The notes below the pieces were generated by a model. It did no database searches. It worked only from the letters and a program-made list of their open reading frames with translations, and was not told the origin of the DNA. Below are positions 8,853 to 18,893 of a DNA stretch of 64,000 nt, piece after piece; positions within the stretch are counted from its first letter, which is position 1, and every line of letters starts with the position of its first letter. Made by a program: the position numbers and the translations under genes. Origin of the DNA: Aurantiacibacter marinus (lineage in GTDB: Bacteria > Pseudomonadota > Alphaproteobacteria > Sphingomonadales > Sphingomonadaceae). The DNA lies in the NCBI RefSeq assembly GCF_001021555.1, contig NZ_LDCP01000001.1:124001-188000 (forward strand), read 5' to 3'.

Positions 8853-10348
8853 CACCCCATCGTCGGGATGATGAAGGCGTTGGAGCCATCACCGCCCCCA
8901 TCGGGCCAGCGCTGGGTGACCTTCTTGGTCTTAGTCCAGAACTTCAGGCCTTCGGTGCCATATTGGTCGATATCGCCAAAGCCCGAACGCTTCCACCCGC
9001 CGAAGCTGTGATAGGCGACTGGAACAGGGATCGGCACGTTGATACCGACCATGCCGACATTCACGCGGGAGGCGAATTCGCGCGCGGCGTGGCCGTTGCG
9101 GGTGAAGATGGCGACGCCGTTGCCATATTGGTGCTCGCTGGGAAGGCGCAGGGCATGTTCGAAGTCCGTGGCGCGCACGATCTGCAGCACGGGACCGAAA
9201 ATCTCTTCCTTGTAACTTTCCATCTCAGGCGTGACATGGTCGATCAGCGTTGGGCCCACAAAGAAGCCCTTCTCATGGCCTTGCAGCGAATAACCGCGGC
9301 CATCGACGACGATCTCGCCGCCTTCGTTCTCTGCCGTGGTGATCCACTCTTCGATGCGCGCCTTGTGTTCGGGCGTGACGACCGGACCGTAATGCGCGTC
9401 AGGATCGTTCGACACCCCGATACGCAGGGCATTGATCGCCGGGATCAGCTTTTCGCGCAAACGATTGGCGGTATCCTCGCCCACCGGCACCACCACGGGC
9501 AGCGCCATGCAGCGTTCACCCGCAGAGCCGAAAGCGGCGCCTGCAAGATCATTCACAACCTGATCGAGATCGGCATCAGGCATCACAACGCCGTGGTTCT
9601 TCGCGCCGCCAAAGGCCTGCACCCGCTTCGCATTGGCGGTGCCGCGCGAGTAGATATATTGCGCAATGTCGGAACTTCCCACGAAGCTGACGGCGGCAAT
9701 ATCCGGATGGTCGAGGATCGCGTCGACCATTTCCTTATCGCCGTGGACGACCTGCAGCAGGCCCTCCGGCGCGCCAGCTTCAAGGAACAGTTCAGCGAGA
9801 CGCACCGGCACGGATGGGTCACGCTCCGACGGTTTCAAAATGAACGCATTGCCAGCGGCAATCGCCATACCGAACATCCACATCGGGATCATTGCCGGGA
9901 AGTTGAACGGCGTAATGCCGGCCCCAATGCCGAGCGGCTGACGCGTGGAATATACGTCGATGCCCGGACCTGCGCCTTGGGTATATTCACCCTTCAGCAC
10001 CTGCGGAATGCCGCAGGCATATTCAATCACTTCCAGCCCGCGCTGCACATCGCCCTTGGCGTCGTCCACCACCTTGCCGTGCTCGCTCGAAAGCAGCTCG
10101 GCCAGATCCTGCATATTGGCTTCGATCAGTTCCTTGAACTTGAACATCACGCGGGCGCGTTTTTGCGGATTGGTTGCCGCCCATTCGGGCTGCACCTTCT
10201 TGGCGTTTTCCATCGCGCGGTCGAGAAGCGCGGCATCACCAAGCGCGACCTCAGCCTGTACTTCGCCTGTCGAAGGGTTCCAGATCTTGTGCGTCCGTCC
10301 GCTGCCCGAACCTGAGCCACCCTGAATGAAATGATCGACCTGCCGCAT
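8852..10348 (-). CDS. mmsA: Methylmalonate-semialdehyde dehydrogenase (CoA-acylating)
   Basis: 498 residues, the usual MmsA length. Aldehyde-dehydrogenase motifs are present: ITPFNFPAMIPMWMF (Asn in the oxyanion pocket), FVGSSDIAQYIYSRG and GSAGERCMALPV with the catalytic Cys. The CoA-acylating MmsA subclass lacks the general-base Glu of ordinary ALDHs, and here FGGAKNHGVVMPDADLDQ fits that. The enzyme turns methylmalonate semialdehyde into propionyl-CoA at the end of valine degradation. This feeds the propionyl-CoA carboxylase and mutase genes nearby. A crotonase gene lies 89 bp upstream on the same strand and the deacetylase overlaps downstream. Confidence 0.96.
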   Translation of the reverse strand: MRQVDHFIQGGSGSGSGRTHKIWNPSTGEVQAEVALGDAALLDRAMENAKKVQPEWAATNPQKRARVMFKFKELIEANMQDLAELLSSEHGKVVDDAKGDVQRGLEVIEYACGIPQVLKGEYTQGAGPGIDVYSTRQPLGIGAGITPFNFPAMIPMWMFGMAIAAGNAFILKPSERDPSVPVRLAELFLEAGAPEGLLQVVHGDKEMVDAILDHPDIAAVSFVGSSDIAQYIYSRGTANAKRVQAFGGAKNHGVVMPDADLDQVVNDLAGAAFGSAGERCMALPVVVPVGEDTANRLREKLIPAINALRIGVSNDPDAHYGPVVTPEHKARIEEWITTAENEGGEIVVDGRGYSLQGHEKGFFVGPTLIDHVTPEMESYKEEIFGPVLQIVRATDFEHALRLPSEHQYGNGVAIFTRNGHAAREFASRVNVGMVGINVPIPVPVAYHSFGGWKRSGFGDIDQYGTEGLKFWTKTKKVTQRWPDGGGDGSNAFIIPTMG

Positions 10349-10437
10349 GTCCGCTTCTCCCGTTAGCTCTCAAAAAATCTCGGCCCGTTGCCGGGCTCTT
10401 GCGTTATCAATGCCGCGCGTGCGCTGGCGGTTCCGCC

Positions 10438-11217
10438 TTAGCGGCCTTTCCAGTTCGCTGCGCGCTTTTCTACGAAAGCTGACATGCCTTCGGACTTGTC
10501 CTGCGTAGCCGTCAGGATCTGGAACAGGCGGCGTTCGTGCGTCAGGCCTTGTGCCAGCGTTGTTTCGAATGCGGCGTCGACCAGTTCCTTGTTCACCATC
10601 GCGGCCATGGGCGGCATGGAGGCAATGGCCTCGGCTGCGCTCATGGCTTCGTCCATCAGCTGATCATGCGGCACGATGCGCGCGACAAGACCTGCACGCT
10701 CTGCTTCGGCGGCGTCCATCATGCGGCCTGTGAGGCACAAATCCATCGCCTTGGACTTGCCCACGGCGCGGGTCAGGCGCTGGCTGCCGCCCATGCCCGG
10801 TGCAACGCCCAGCTTGATTTCGGGCTGGCCGAATTTCGCGTTTTCCGAAGCGATGATGAAATCAGCCATCATGGCAAGTTCACACCCGCCGCCCAGCGCA
10901 AAGCCGTTCACCGCCGCGATCCATGGCTTGCGGGTTTTCGCTGTCATCTCGTTCCAGCCGGAGAAGAAATCTTCGAGGAAGAAATCCGCCGCCTGCTTGT
11001 CGACCATTTCCTTGATGTCGGCGCCTGCTGCAAAGGCCTTTTCGCCTGATCCGGTGACGACTGCGCAGTGTTGGCTATCGTCTGCTTCGAAAGCAGCGAA
11101 AGCCTGCTGCAGTTCGTTCAGCACGGTGGTGTTCAGTGCGTTCAGGGCGTCGGGCCGGTTCAGTGTGATGAGCGTGACTGCGCCCTTCGTTTCGCTGGTG
11201 ATTGTCTCAAACGCCAT
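10438..11217 (-). CDS. Enoyl-CoA hydratase (crotonase)
   Basis: 259 residues from ATG 11217, chosen because GGAGAG sits just upstream; an earlier in-frame start at 11259 would add a poorly supported leader. Both catalytic glutamates of classical hydratases are present: [12 protein letters not shown] (first Glu) and FGQPEIKLG (second Glu). The C-terminus [16 protein letters not shown] is also typical. It hydrates trans-2-enoyl-CoA to 3-hydroxyacyl-CoA. Placed before mmsA, it probably acts on methacrylyl-CoA or other branched enoyl-CoAs in valine breakdown, though short-chain crotonases are broad. Confidence 0.93.
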   Translation of the reverse strand: MAFETITSETKGAVTLITLNRPDALNALNTTVLNELQQAFAAFEADDSQHCAVVTGSGEKAFAAGADIKEMVDKQAADFFLEDFFSGWNEMTAKTRKPWIAAVNGFALGGGCELAMMADFIIASENAKFGQPEIKLGVAPGMGGSQRLTRAVGKSKAMDLCLTGRMMDAAEAERAGLVARIVPHDQLMDEAMSAAEAIASMPPMAAMVNKELVDAAFETTLAQGLTHERRLFQILTATQDKSEGMSAFVEKRAANWKGR

Positions 11218-11278
11218 GTTACTCTCCGCTCGGATGAATGTTTTCGCAGCTACAATCATGTTGCGGCCCTTGGTGCAA

Positions 11279-11311
11279 GCACAGTGGTGAGCACAGTGGT
11301 GAGCACAGTGG
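11279..11311. repeat. 12-bp tandem repeat, 2.75 copies
   Basis: The unit gcacagtggtga occurs exactly at 11279-11290 and 11291-11302, followed by nine matching bases to 11311. It sits in the 159-bp region between the two divergent crotonase genes, where promoters for both must lie. The period is close to one helical turn, so it could be a multi-site binding array, or simply a slippage-prone microrepeat. Confidence 0.7.
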
Positions 11312-11376
11312 CCGCAAAGACCATCGCCAATTGCGGCTCAAACGCCTATCGCATCGCCAAACGAGGAGAATTGAGC

Positions 11377-12159
11377 ATGACGACCGGGACCGATGAACTG
11401 CAATATAGCGTGGTGGACAATATCGCACGCATCACGCTGAATGCGCCGGACAAGCTGAACTCTCTCGCACCAGCAATGCTCACCGGTCTGGTCGCCGCGA
11501 TTGCGCAGGCGCATGAGGATGGCGCGCGCTGTATCGTGATCACCGGAACAGGCCGCGCATTCTGCACCGGTGCGCGGCTGGACCCGTCTTTTGCGGGCGA
11601 TGGCGATCTGGGCGCAGTGATTGAAAAGTATTACGACCCTGCAGCGCGGGCGATGGCAGATAGCGATATTCCGATTGTCACTTCTTTGAATGGCATTGCG
11701 GCGGGCGCGGGCCTTGGATTTGCCCTGTCTGGCGATATCGTGATTGCTGCGCGCTCGGCACAGTTGCTTTGCGCTTTTGCGCGGATTGGCCTTGTGCCGG
11801 ATGCTGGCACCACGTGGATGCTTGCGCAATCGGTTGGCCGGGCGAAAGCGCTCGAAATGATGCTGCTGGCCGAGGAAATGAGCGCCGAAGATGCGGCGGC
11901 GCAGGGGCTGATCGCGCGCGTCGTTGATGACGAGGCGCTTGAGGCAGAAACGGCGAAGGTGGCCGCAAAGCTCGCCGCCATGCCGACCAAGGCGCTGGGC
12001 ATGATCCGCAAGCAGGTGCGCGCTACTCTCGAAGGCGATCTGGAGAATTCACTCGCGGCAGAACGCGGCCATCAGACGATCGCAGGCAAGACGCATGATT
12101 TCCGCGAAGGCGTGATGGCCTTCATCCAGAAACGCCTGCCCAGCTTCAAGGGCGAGTAG
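11377..12159 (+). CDS. PaaG-like enoyl-CoA isomerase/hydratase-family protein
   Basis: 260 residues from ATG 11377, with AGGAGAA at 11363-11369. The crotonase fold is clear (NGIAAGAGLGFALSGD, KRLPSFKGE), but neither catalytic Glu of the hydratases is kept: the first position is Gly (GAGLGFALS) and the second Phe (AFARIG). Instead it has IGLVPDAGTTWML, the motif holding the key Asp of PaaG isomerases. The likely reaction is therefore isomerisation of an enoyl-CoA or of the ring-epoxide CoA of phenylacetate breakdown, not simple hydration. No other phenylacetate (paa) genes are in the window, so the substrate is open. It is divergent from the crotonase at 10438-11217. Confidence 0.88.
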   Translation: MTTGTDELQYSVVDNIARITLNAPDKLNSLAPAMLTGLVAAIAQAHEDGARCIVITGTGRAFCTGARLDPSFAGDGDLGAVIEKYYDPAARAMADSDIPIVTSLNGIAAGAGLGFALSGDIVIAARSAQLLCAFARIGLVPDAGTTWMLAQSVGRAKALEMMLLAEEMSAEDAAAQGLIARVVDDEALEAETAKVAAKLAAMPTKALGMIRKQVRATLEGDLENSLAAERGHQTIAGKTHDFREGVMAFIQKRLPSFKGE

Positions 12160-12184
12160 GGATTCCGGGGGCAAGTAGGCGAAG

Positions 12185-14221
12185 CTATTCCAGCTCGAGA
12201 ATAACCGCGTCCACCACCAGCGTTTCGCCTTCGGCGGCGTTGATGACGGCGACCGTGCCAGCCTTTTCGGCGCGCAGGATGTTCTCCATCTTCATGGCCT
12301 CAACTGTCGCAAGCGGCTGCCCGGCTTCCACCGCAGCGCCTGCTTCGACGTGCAGTTTCACCAGCAGGCCGGGCATCGGGCACAGCAGCAGCTTGGAGGT
12401 ATCAGGCGGCACCTTTTCGATCATGTGACCGGCATGGGTGGCCAGCCGCGCTTCCAGCACGCGAACATCATGCTGCGCCCCGCGCGTGGTCATGTGATAG
12501 CCGAGCAACCGCCTGTTTAGCCTGATGCCATAGGTGCCGAGCGGAGCGTCATCTTCTCCCGCACCGTTTGCAAACAGCGCGACATCCACCATCCGATCCC
12601 CCGGCGTGTAGTTGAACTCGAGCGTCACTTGCTCGCCATCAACCATGATGCCGTCCTCCCCCAGAACAACCTCGTGATCGATGTCACCGATGCGCACGGT
12701 CCAGTCTCCCGGCGGGGGGAGCGGTCCGTCGAGCTGGTCCGTAACGCGGCGCGCGCGGTCGGCATCAGCAGTCGCGATGATGCCTGCAACCGCTGCCAAC
12801 ACTGACATAGTGCGCTCGCTGGCAGGCGCGCCTTCGAAGCCCTCGGGATATTCCTCCGCGATAAAGCCGGTCGTGATGTCGCCGCTGCGGAAGCGCGGAT
12901 GCTGCATCAATGCCGAGAGGAAATCGACATTGTGGCCGAGCCCTTCCAGCACCACGCGGTCCAGCGCCTGCACCTGCAAATCGGCAGCTTCGTCGCGGGT
13001 TTCGCCCCATGTTACCAGCTTGGCGATCATCGGGTCGTAAAAGATCGAAACCTCGCCGCCTTCCTGCACCCCTGAATCGACGCGAACGCCGCCTATACCG
13101 CGCAAGTCGCCGTCCCAGCTTTCCACCGGAGTGGAATATCGCACCAGCCGCCCGGTTGAGGGCAAGAATCCGCGATAAGGATCTTCGGCGTAGATGCGCG
13201 TTTCCATGGACCAGCCGTCAATGCCGATATCGTCCTGCGTCATTTCCAGTTTTTCACCCGCCGCAACACGGATCATCTGTTCGACCAGATCAATGCCGGT
13301 GATGGCTTCGGTAACGGGATGCTCCACCTGCAGACGGGTGTTCATTTCGAGGAAGAAGAAGCTCTCGCCCGTCGGGTCCGCCCCGCTGACAATCAGCTCT
13401 ACCGTGCCAGCCGAATGGTATCCCACGGCCTGCGACAACGCGACGGCCTGCTCGCCCATCTTGCGGCGCATTTCCGGCGTGACGAAGGGCGAAGGCGCTT
13501 CTTCCACCACCTTCTGGTGGCGGCGCTGGATGCTGCATTCGCGCTCATTCAGATACAGCACATTGCCGTGCTTATCGCCCAGCACCTGAATTTCGATATG
13601 GCGCGGATCGAGGATGAATTTCTCGATAAAAACGCGGTCGTCGCCAAAAGAATTAAGCCCTTCGCGCTTGGTTGCCTCGAACCCGTCCTTCACGTCCTGA
13701 TCGTTCCACGCAAGCCGCATGCCCTTGCCGCCGCCGCCCGCGCTGGCCTTCATCATCACCGGATAGCCGATGTCGTTCGAGACGGTCAGCGCTTCCTCGG
13801 TTGTGTCGATAGCATCTTCTGATCCGGGGACGGTGTTGACGCCTGCTGCCTTGGCGAGCTTCTTGGATTCAATCTTGTCGCCCATCGCCGCGATGGCACC
13901 CGCAGGCGGGCCGATAAATTCGATCCCTTCCTTGGCAAGCGCCTCCACAAAACTGGCCCGCTCGGATAGAAAGCCATAGCCGGGATGCACCGCCTCTGCG
14001 CCGGTCTGCTTGCAGGCGGCGATGATCTTTTCAGGCAGCAGATAGGATTCGCTGGCAGGCGCTGGCCCGATATGCACCGCCTCATCCGCCATCTGCACAA
14101 AAGGCGCGCGCGCATCAGCATCAGAATAGACCGCAACCGTGGCAATGCCCATACGCCGCGCCGTCTTGATAACCCGGCACGCGATTTCGCCGCGATTGGC
14201 GATGAGGATTTTTTTGAACAT
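12185..14221 (-). CDS. pccA: Propionyl-CoA carboxylase, biotin-carrying alpha subunit
   Basis: 678 residues from ATG 14221 (MFKKILIANRGEIACRVI). The order is a biotin carboxylase N-domain, an ATP-grasp domain (SAGGGGKGMRLAW, EMNTRLQVEHPVTE), a biotin carboxylase C-domain, a linker/BT region and a biotinyl domain with VEAMKMEN (biotinylated Lys about 644). It carboxylates its own biotin with bicarbonate and ATP. Together with PccB (19840-21372) it turns propionyl-CoA into methylmalonyl-CoA. The methylmalonyl epimerase and mutase in the same cluster favour propionyl- over methylcrotonyl- or acetyl-CoA carboxylase. Its ATG overlaps the stop of the esterase gene upstream (TAATG), so it is translationally linked to that gene. 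Confidence 0.94.
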   Translation of the reverse strand: MFKKILIANRGEIACRVIKTARRMGIATVAVYSDADARAPFVQMADEAVHIGPAPASESYLLPEKIIAACKQTGAEAVHPGYGFLSERASFVEALAKEGIEFIGPPAGAIAAMGDKIESKKLAKAAGVNTVPGSEDAIDTTEEALTVSNDIGYPVMMKASAGGGGKGMRLAWNDQDVKDGFEATKREGLNSFGDDRVFIEKFILDPRHIEIQVLGDKHGNVLYLNERECSIQRRHQKVVEEAPSPFVTPEMRRKMGEQAVALSQAVGYHSAGTVELIVSGADPTGESFFFLEMNTRLQVEHPVTEAITGIDLVEQMIRVAAGEKLEMTQDDIGIDGWSMETRIYAEDPYRGFLPSTGRLVRYSTPVESWDGDLRGIGGVRVDSGVQEGGEVSIFYDPMIAKLVTWGETRDEAADLQVQALDRVVLEGLGHNVDFLSALMQHPRFRSGDITTGFIAEEYPEGFEGAPASERTMSVLAAVAGIIATADADRARRVTDQLDGPLPPPGDWTVRIGDIDHEVVLGEDGIMVDGEQVTLEFNYTPGDRMVDVALFANGAGEDDAPLGTYGIRLNRRLLGYHMTTRGAQHDVRVLEARLATHAGHMIEKVPPDTSKLLLCPMPGLLVKLHVEAGAAVEAGQPLATVEAMKMENILRAEKAGTVAVINAAEGETLVVDAVILELE

Positions 14222-15075
14222 TATTCGGCGGCCCCTTGTTGAGCACACGGGACGGTGAAGCCCCATTCGGGTTCGAAGTCATAGCCGGTCGGCAGCAGGT
14301 ACTGCAGCACTGTCGGTGTCAGGGTGTGATAGGCGGTAGCGTGGGTCAGGTCAGGCGTGGCGAGAAGGCATGCGCCCTCGCCAGCGGCGGCAGCGACCAT
14401 TTCTATCGGCTCCTGCGTGTCTGGCCCTTCGTTGGAATAGCTGACCAGTAGCCTCCCCCGCGCATTGCCATCGGCAAGCGCAGCGGTGGCCGAACGCGCC
14501 AGCGCCTGACCGTCCCACCACAGGCTGGGATTGATCGCGCCGTATCCGTCAAACAGCTCCGGCTCGGTGAGCCACGTCTCGACGATAAACAGTCCGGCAA
14601 GCGATTCCCCGATGACCGCATTCATGCCATTGGTCCGGTAATTCGCCTCGATCAGCGGCTTGACCTCGTCCCGGACAAAGGCGCGGAAGCTGGCGGCATT
14701 GCCTGCCGTCGGAAAGGCCTCGCGCTCCTCCGCAGTGCCCGGCGTGCCGATCAGTTCCGCGCGCCTGTCCCGCGTGGTGATCCCGACCACAATGGCAGGC
14801 TGCGAGCGGCCCCAAAGCGCATTGAGCGCCGATGTACCACTGACGTGCAGGAAGTCCTGATCCATCCCGCCGTCGATCAGGTAGAGAACGGGATAGCTTT
14901 CCTCACCCTCGCCATAACCTTGCGGTAAATAGACGTTGATCGCGCGTGCTGTTTCTTCACCGCCATAGCTGACGAGATGTGACCGCCCGATCGTGATCGG
15001 GGTGCCAGCATCCTGAGCCGCCGCCGGGACGGCGAGAGCGAGGGCGGCTATCATTAGAAGGATGTTCCTGAACAT
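14221..15075 (-). CDS. Secreted esterase-like alpha/beta hydrolase
   Basis: 284 residues from ATG 15075; the ATG overlaps the metY stop by one base. A signal peptide is clear (LLMIAALALAVPAAAQ). The body resembles the putative-esterase (esterase D / IroE-like) family: VLYLIDGGMDQDF for the oxyanion strand and VIGESLAGLFIVETW with the nucleophile Ser in GESLAG. The catalytic His is probably in DLTHATAYHTL. It should act in the periplasm. Natural substrates of this family include enterobactin-like esters and acyl esters; none is indicated here. Its place between metY and pccA is odd, because both neighbours are cytoplasmic enzymes. Confidence 0.85.
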   Translation of the reverse strand: MFRNILLMIAALALAVPAAAQDAGTPITIGRSHLVSYGGEETARAINVYLPQGYGEGEESYPVLYLIDGGMDQDFLHVSGTSALNALWGRSQPAIVVGITTRDRRAELIGTPGTAEEREAFPTAGNAASFRAFVRDEVKPLIEANYRTNGMNAVIGESLAGLFIVETWLTEPELFDGYGAINPSLWWDGQALARSATAALADGNARGRLLVSYSNEGPDTQEPIEMVAAAAGEGACLLATPDLTHATAYHTLTPTVLQYLLPTGYDFEPEWGFTVPCAQQGAAE

Positions 15076-16361
15076 CAAATCCCCGCCAGCGCCTGTTCCA
15101 GGTCGGCGATGATATCGTCCACGTGCTCAATGCCCACTGAAATACGCACCACATCCGGCCCTGCACCGGCTGCCACCAGCTCATCTTCCGAAAGCTGGCT
15201 GTGGGTGGTGGACGCGGGATGGATGATAAGGCTGCGCGTATCGCCGATATTGGCAAGGTGGCTGAACAGCTCCACCGATTGCACCAGCTTCACGCCCGCC
15301 TCATATCCGCCTTCCAGCCCGAAGGTGAACACGGCACCGCCCTTCCCGCCAAGGTATTTGTCGGCCAGCGGCTTGTACGCATTATCGGGCAGTCCAGCGT
15401 AGGAAACCCACGCGATCTTCTCGTGACTCTCCAGCCATTTGGCGACGCTAAGCGCATTGTCGCAATGCCGCTCCATTCGCAGCGCCAGCGTTTCCATGCC
15501 CGTCAGCGCAAGGAAAGCGTTTTGCGGCGCCATCGCCGGGCCAAGATCGCGCAGGCCCAACACGCGGCAAGCGATGATGAAGGCGATGGGGCCAATCGGC
15601 TCCAAAGCATCGACCAGCACCGCGCCGTGATACGAACCGTTCGGCTCGGTAAGGCTGGGGAATTTTGATCCTTGTGCCTTCCAGTCGAATTTTCCCGAAT
15701 CCACGATCACCCCGCCAACGGCATTACCGTGACCATTGAGGAATTTGGTGGTCGAATGCGTCACAATATCCGCGCCGTGTTCAAACGGACGGCACAGCGC
15801 GGGGCTGGCCATGGTATTGTCCACGATCAGCGGCACGCCGCCTGCGTGGGCAACATCGGCAATGGCCTGAATGTCGCTGACCACGCCGCCCGGATTGGCA
15901 AGGCTTTCAATAAACACGCAGCGCGTCTTGTCATCCATCGCCGCGCGGATATTTTCCGGATCATCGGCATCGACAAAGCGCGTTTCCCAGCCAAACTTGC
16001 GGAAGCTTTCGCCCATCTGGTTGAGCGATCCGCCATACAGCTTCTTCGCCGCGACGATATTGCAGCCCGGCTCCATCAGCGTGAAGAACGCCAGCAATTG
16101 CGCTGCATGGCCCGATGCCACCGCCAGCGCGCCCACCCCGCCTTCCAGCGCGGCGATCTTCTGCTCCAGCGCATCGTTCGTCGGGTTCATGATGCGCGAG
16201 TAGATGTTGCCGAATTCCTTCAGCGCAAACAGGTTCGCAGCATGCTCTGCATCGTTGAAGACGTAGCTTGCCGTCTGATAGATCGGCGTGATCCGCGCAT
16301 TTGTGGCGGGGTCAGGCTGCTGGCCAGCGTGAATGGTGAGCGTTTCGATTTTGTGAGTCAT
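15075..16361 (-). CDS. metY: O-acetylhomoserine sulfhydrylase-type PLP enzyme (MetY-like)
   Basis: 428 residues, the size of the long MetY class rather than the roughly 380-residue MetB/MetC/MetZ enzymes. N-terminal [42 protein letters not shown] and the PLP lysine in [12 protein letters not shown] are all present, with a C-terminal [20 protein letters not shown]. The enzyme would replace the acetyl group of O-acetylhomoserine with sulfide, giving homocysteine. The acetylhomoserine maker MetX is at 49140-50243. It lies within the propionate cluster, with the esterase gene overlapping downstream and the mutase operon ending 42 bp upstream. No SAM riboswitch is visible before it. Confidence 0.92.
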   Translation of the reverse strand: MTHKIETLTIHAGQQPDPATNARITPIYQTASYVFNDAEHAANLFALKEFGNIYSRIMNPTNDALEQKIAALEGGVGALAVASGHAAQLLAFFTLMEPGCNIVAAKKLYGGSLNQMGESFRKFGWETRFVDADDPENIRAAMDDKTRCVFIESLANPGGVVSDIQAIADVAHAGGVPLIVDNTMASPALCRPFEHGADIVTHSTTKFLNGHGNAVGGVIVDSGKFDWKAQGSKFPSLTEPNGSYHGAVLVDALEPIGPIAFIIACRVLGLRDLGPAMAPQNAFLALTGMETLALRMERHCDNALSVAKWLESHEKIAWVSYAGLPDNAYKPLADKYLGGKGGAVFTFGLEGGYEAGVKLVQSVELFSHLANIGDTRSLIIHPASTTHSQLSEDELVAAGAGPDVVRISVGIEHVDDIIADLEQALAGI

Positions 16362-16403
16362 TGGGTCAAACCTTGTTGTGCGAATATGCGGGCGCTGCGG
16401 GCG

Positions 16404-16631
16404 TTATTTGTCTGCGGAATTCCATAGCCGATTCATCGCCCATGCCCAGACCAGCATCAGCACGAGGGCAAGGAGCCACAGAACATTCTCATACCAGCTC
16501 GGGCTAGCAAAAACGCGGCCTGCCTCGGTGCGCAGATCGAGCTGATCCGACGCGGACTTTCCCGCAAGGCAGGATGTGGGCAGCAGCACAATAGTAATGA
16601 ACGCCATGCGGAGTTTGTGGCGGGTTGTCAC
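16404..16631 (-). CDS. Small membrane protein, unknown function
   Basis: 75 residues starting with GTG 16631, which overlaps the mutase stop as GTGA. The N-terminus looks like a signal or first membrane helix ([16 protein letters not shown]; the Cys is in a poor lipobox). A second membrane helix near the C-terminus is [19 protein letters not shown]. The middle part is polar and might face the periplasm. I know no family. Translational coupling to the methylmalonyl-CoA mutase gene suggests it is expressed, but gives no function. A chance frame is possible, but the overlap and clean hydrophobic pattern argue for a gene. Confidence 0.6.
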   Translation of the reverse strand: MTTRHKLRMAFITIVLLPTSCLAGKSASDQLDLRTEAGRVFASPSWYENVLWLLALVLMLVWAWAMNRLWNSADK

Positions 16632-18868
16632 TCAGCCGCCTCCATCTCTTCACCGGCAGGCGGCATATTGTGGCCGAGCAGGCGCAGCACATCGGCCACG
16701 GCTTCGACCACATTGGTGCCGGGGCCGTAGATGCCCTGCACGCCGGCTTTCTTCAGGAAATCATAGTCCTGCGGCGGGATGACGCCGCCTGCCACCACCT
16801 TGATATCGGCGCGGCCTGCATCGCGCAGGTGCTGGATCATTTCAGGGATCAGCGTCTTGTGGCCTGCTGCCAGAGAGCTGGCGCCTACTGCATCCACATC
16901 TTGCTCTATTGCCATTTTCGCGGTTTCTTCGGGCGTCTGGAACAACGGGCCGGACAGCACTTCAAAACCCATGTCGGCAAAGGCACTTGCGATCACATTC
17001 GCGCCGCGATCATGCCCGTCCTGGCCCATTTTCGCGACCAGAATGCGCGGCTTATGCTCCAGCCTGCGGGCCACGGCTTCCACTCCGGCAACCACCTGCG
17101 CAAAACGCGCGTCGCCCTCGTATGCAGCGGCGTAAACACCCTTCACCGGGGTCGGCACGGTTTCGTAGCGGCCAAAGGCGGCTTCCATCGCGGACGAGAT
17201 TTCACCCAGCGTCGCATCGGCGCGGGCGGCCTCTACGGCAAGCGCCAGCAGATTGGTCTCGCTCAGCCCTTCCAGCCGTGCGATCTGCGAGGGTGGCAGT
17301 GGCACTCCGTTTTCGTCGCGGCCCTTCTCGGCCTCTGCCCTGGCATCCGCCGGATCGGTACGCGAACCACGGGTCAGTGCAGCCAGAGCGACCTTTACCG
17401 CTTCCTCGTCCCGTTCCCGACGGACGCGTTCGAGGCGCTTTACCTGCGACTGGCGCACGGCGTGATTGTCGATGTCGAGCGTGTCGATTTCGTCTTCGGT
17501 CTCGCGGCGATATTTGTTCACACCCACGATCACGGTTTCGCCCTTGTCAACGCTTGCCTGTTTTGCGGCGGCGGCGCTTTCGATGGCGGCCTTGGGCTTG
17601 CCGCTGGCGACATAGACGGTCATCCCGCCCGCTTCGTCCACCTCGGCAATCAGCTCGCGCGCTTTTTGCGTAATCTCGGCGGTCAGCGCCTCGATATAAT
17701 AGCTGCCGCCCAGCGGATCGGCAACGTTGCACACGCCGCTTTCCTCTTGCAGGATCAGCTGCGTGTTGCGGGCGATGCGGGCGGAGAAATCGGTCGGCAA
17801 AGCGATGGCTTCATCCAGCGCATTGGTGTGGAGCGATTGCGTGCCGCCAAGCACGGCAGACAGCGCCTCCAGCGTGGTCCGGATGACGTTGTTATAGGGG
17901 TCCTGCTCCTGCAGGCTCACACCCGAAGTCTGGCAATGTGTGCGCAGCATTTTGGATTTCGGGTTCTGCGCGCCAAGCTCCGTCATGACATCGTGCCACA
18001 AAGTGCGCGCAGCGCGCATCTTGGCGATTTCCATGAAAAAGTTCATGCCGATGCCCCAGAAGAAGCTGAGGCGCGGAGCGAAGGCATCTATATCCAGCCC
18101 CGCTTCTATGGCGCGGGTCGCATATTCCTTGCCGTCCGCGATGGTGAAGGCCAGTTCCTGCACTGCCGTCGCCCCGGCTTCATGCATGTGATAGCCGCTG
18201 ATCGAAATGCTGTTGAATTTTGGCATATTGGCAGAGGTGTAGGCGATAATATCCGACACGATCCGCATGCTGGGCGCAGGCGGATAGATGTAGGTGTTGC
18301 GGACCATGAATTCTTTCAGAATGTCGTTCTGGATCGTGCCGCTGAGCTTGTCCTGCGAAACGGCCGCACGCTCTGCCGCCACGATATAGAACGCCAGCAC
18401 CGGCAGCACCGCGCCGTTCATCGTCATGGACACGCTCATTGTATCGAGCGGGATCTGGTCAAACAGGATTTCCATGTCGCGCACGGTATCAATCGCCACG
18501 CCCGCCTTGCCGACATCGCCGACAACGCGCGGGTGATCGCTGTCATAACCGCGATGGGTGGCGAGATCGAAGGCGACGCTCAGGCCCTTCTGGCCCGCCG
18601 CCAGATTGCGGCGGTAAAAGGCGTTCGATTCCTCGGCGGTGGAGAAGCCCGCATATTGCCGGATCGTCCACGGGCGGCCCGTGTACATGCTGGCGTAGGG
18701 ACCGCGCGTGAAGGGTTCAAAGCCGGGCAATCCAGGATCGGTCGGCGCGTCTTCTGCCGTATAGAGCGGCTGCACGGCGATGCCTTCGGGCGTGTGCCAC
18801 GTCAGGTCACGGCCCTTCACTTCTTGGGCTGCGCGGTCCTGCCAGTCGGCTTTGGTCGATTTGGTCAT
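16628..18868 (-). CDS. scpA: Methylmalonyl-CoA mutase, single-chain large subunit
   Basis: 746 residues with a TIM-barrel substrate domain ([50 protein letters not shown]) and a C-terminal B12-binding domain with the cobalt-ligating His in [13 protein letters not shown] (about residue 616). This is the homodimer-type or large chain of the adenosylcobalamin enzyme that interconverts R-methylmalonyl-CoA and succinyl-CoA. No separate small subunit and no MeaB/ArgK chaperone gene is in the window. The epimerase gene lies 25 bp upstream on the same strand, which fits the pathway order. Confidence 0.95.
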   Translation of the reverse strand: MTKSTKADWQDRAAQEVKGRDLTWHTPEGIAVQPLYTAEDAPTDPGLPGFEPFTRGPYASMYTGRPWTIRQYAGFSTAEESNAFYRRNLAAGQKGLSVAFDLATHRGYDSDHPRVVGDVGKAGVAIDTVRDMEILFDQIPLDTMSVSMTMNGAVLPVLAFYIVAAERAAVSQDKLSGTIQNDILKEFMVRNTYIYPPAPSMRIVSDIIAYTSANMPKFNSISISGYHMHEAGATAVQELAFTIADGKEYATRAIEAGLDIDAFAPRLSFFWGIGMNFFMEIAKMRAARTLWHDVMTELGAQNPKSKMLRTHCQTSGVSLQEQDPYNNVIRTTLEALSAVLGGTQSLHTNALDEAIALPTDFSARIARNTQLILQEESGVCNVADPLGGSYYIEALTAEITQKARELIAEVDEAGGMTVYVASGKPKAAIESAAAAKQASVDKGETVIVGVNKYRRETEDEIDTLDIDNHAVRQSQVKRLERVRRERDEEAVKVALAALTRGSRTDPADARAEAEKGRDENGVPLPPSQIARLEGLSETNLLALAVEAARADATLGEISSAMEAAFGRYETVPTPVKGVYAAAYEGDARFAQVVAGVEAVARRLEHKPRILVAKMGQDGHDRGANVIASAFADMGFEVLSGPLFQTPEETAKMAIEQDVDAVGASSLAAGHKTLIPEMIQHLRDAGRADIKVVAGGVIPPQDYDFLKKAGVQGIYGPGTNVVEAVADVLRLLGHNMPPAGEEMEAAE

Positions 18869-18893
18869 ATTGGGTTCCAGTGCGCGGCGCGGG

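Noticed and set aside
11279-11311. CRISPR-like repeat
   Set aside because: Unit is only 12 bp, without spacers; simple tandem repeat.
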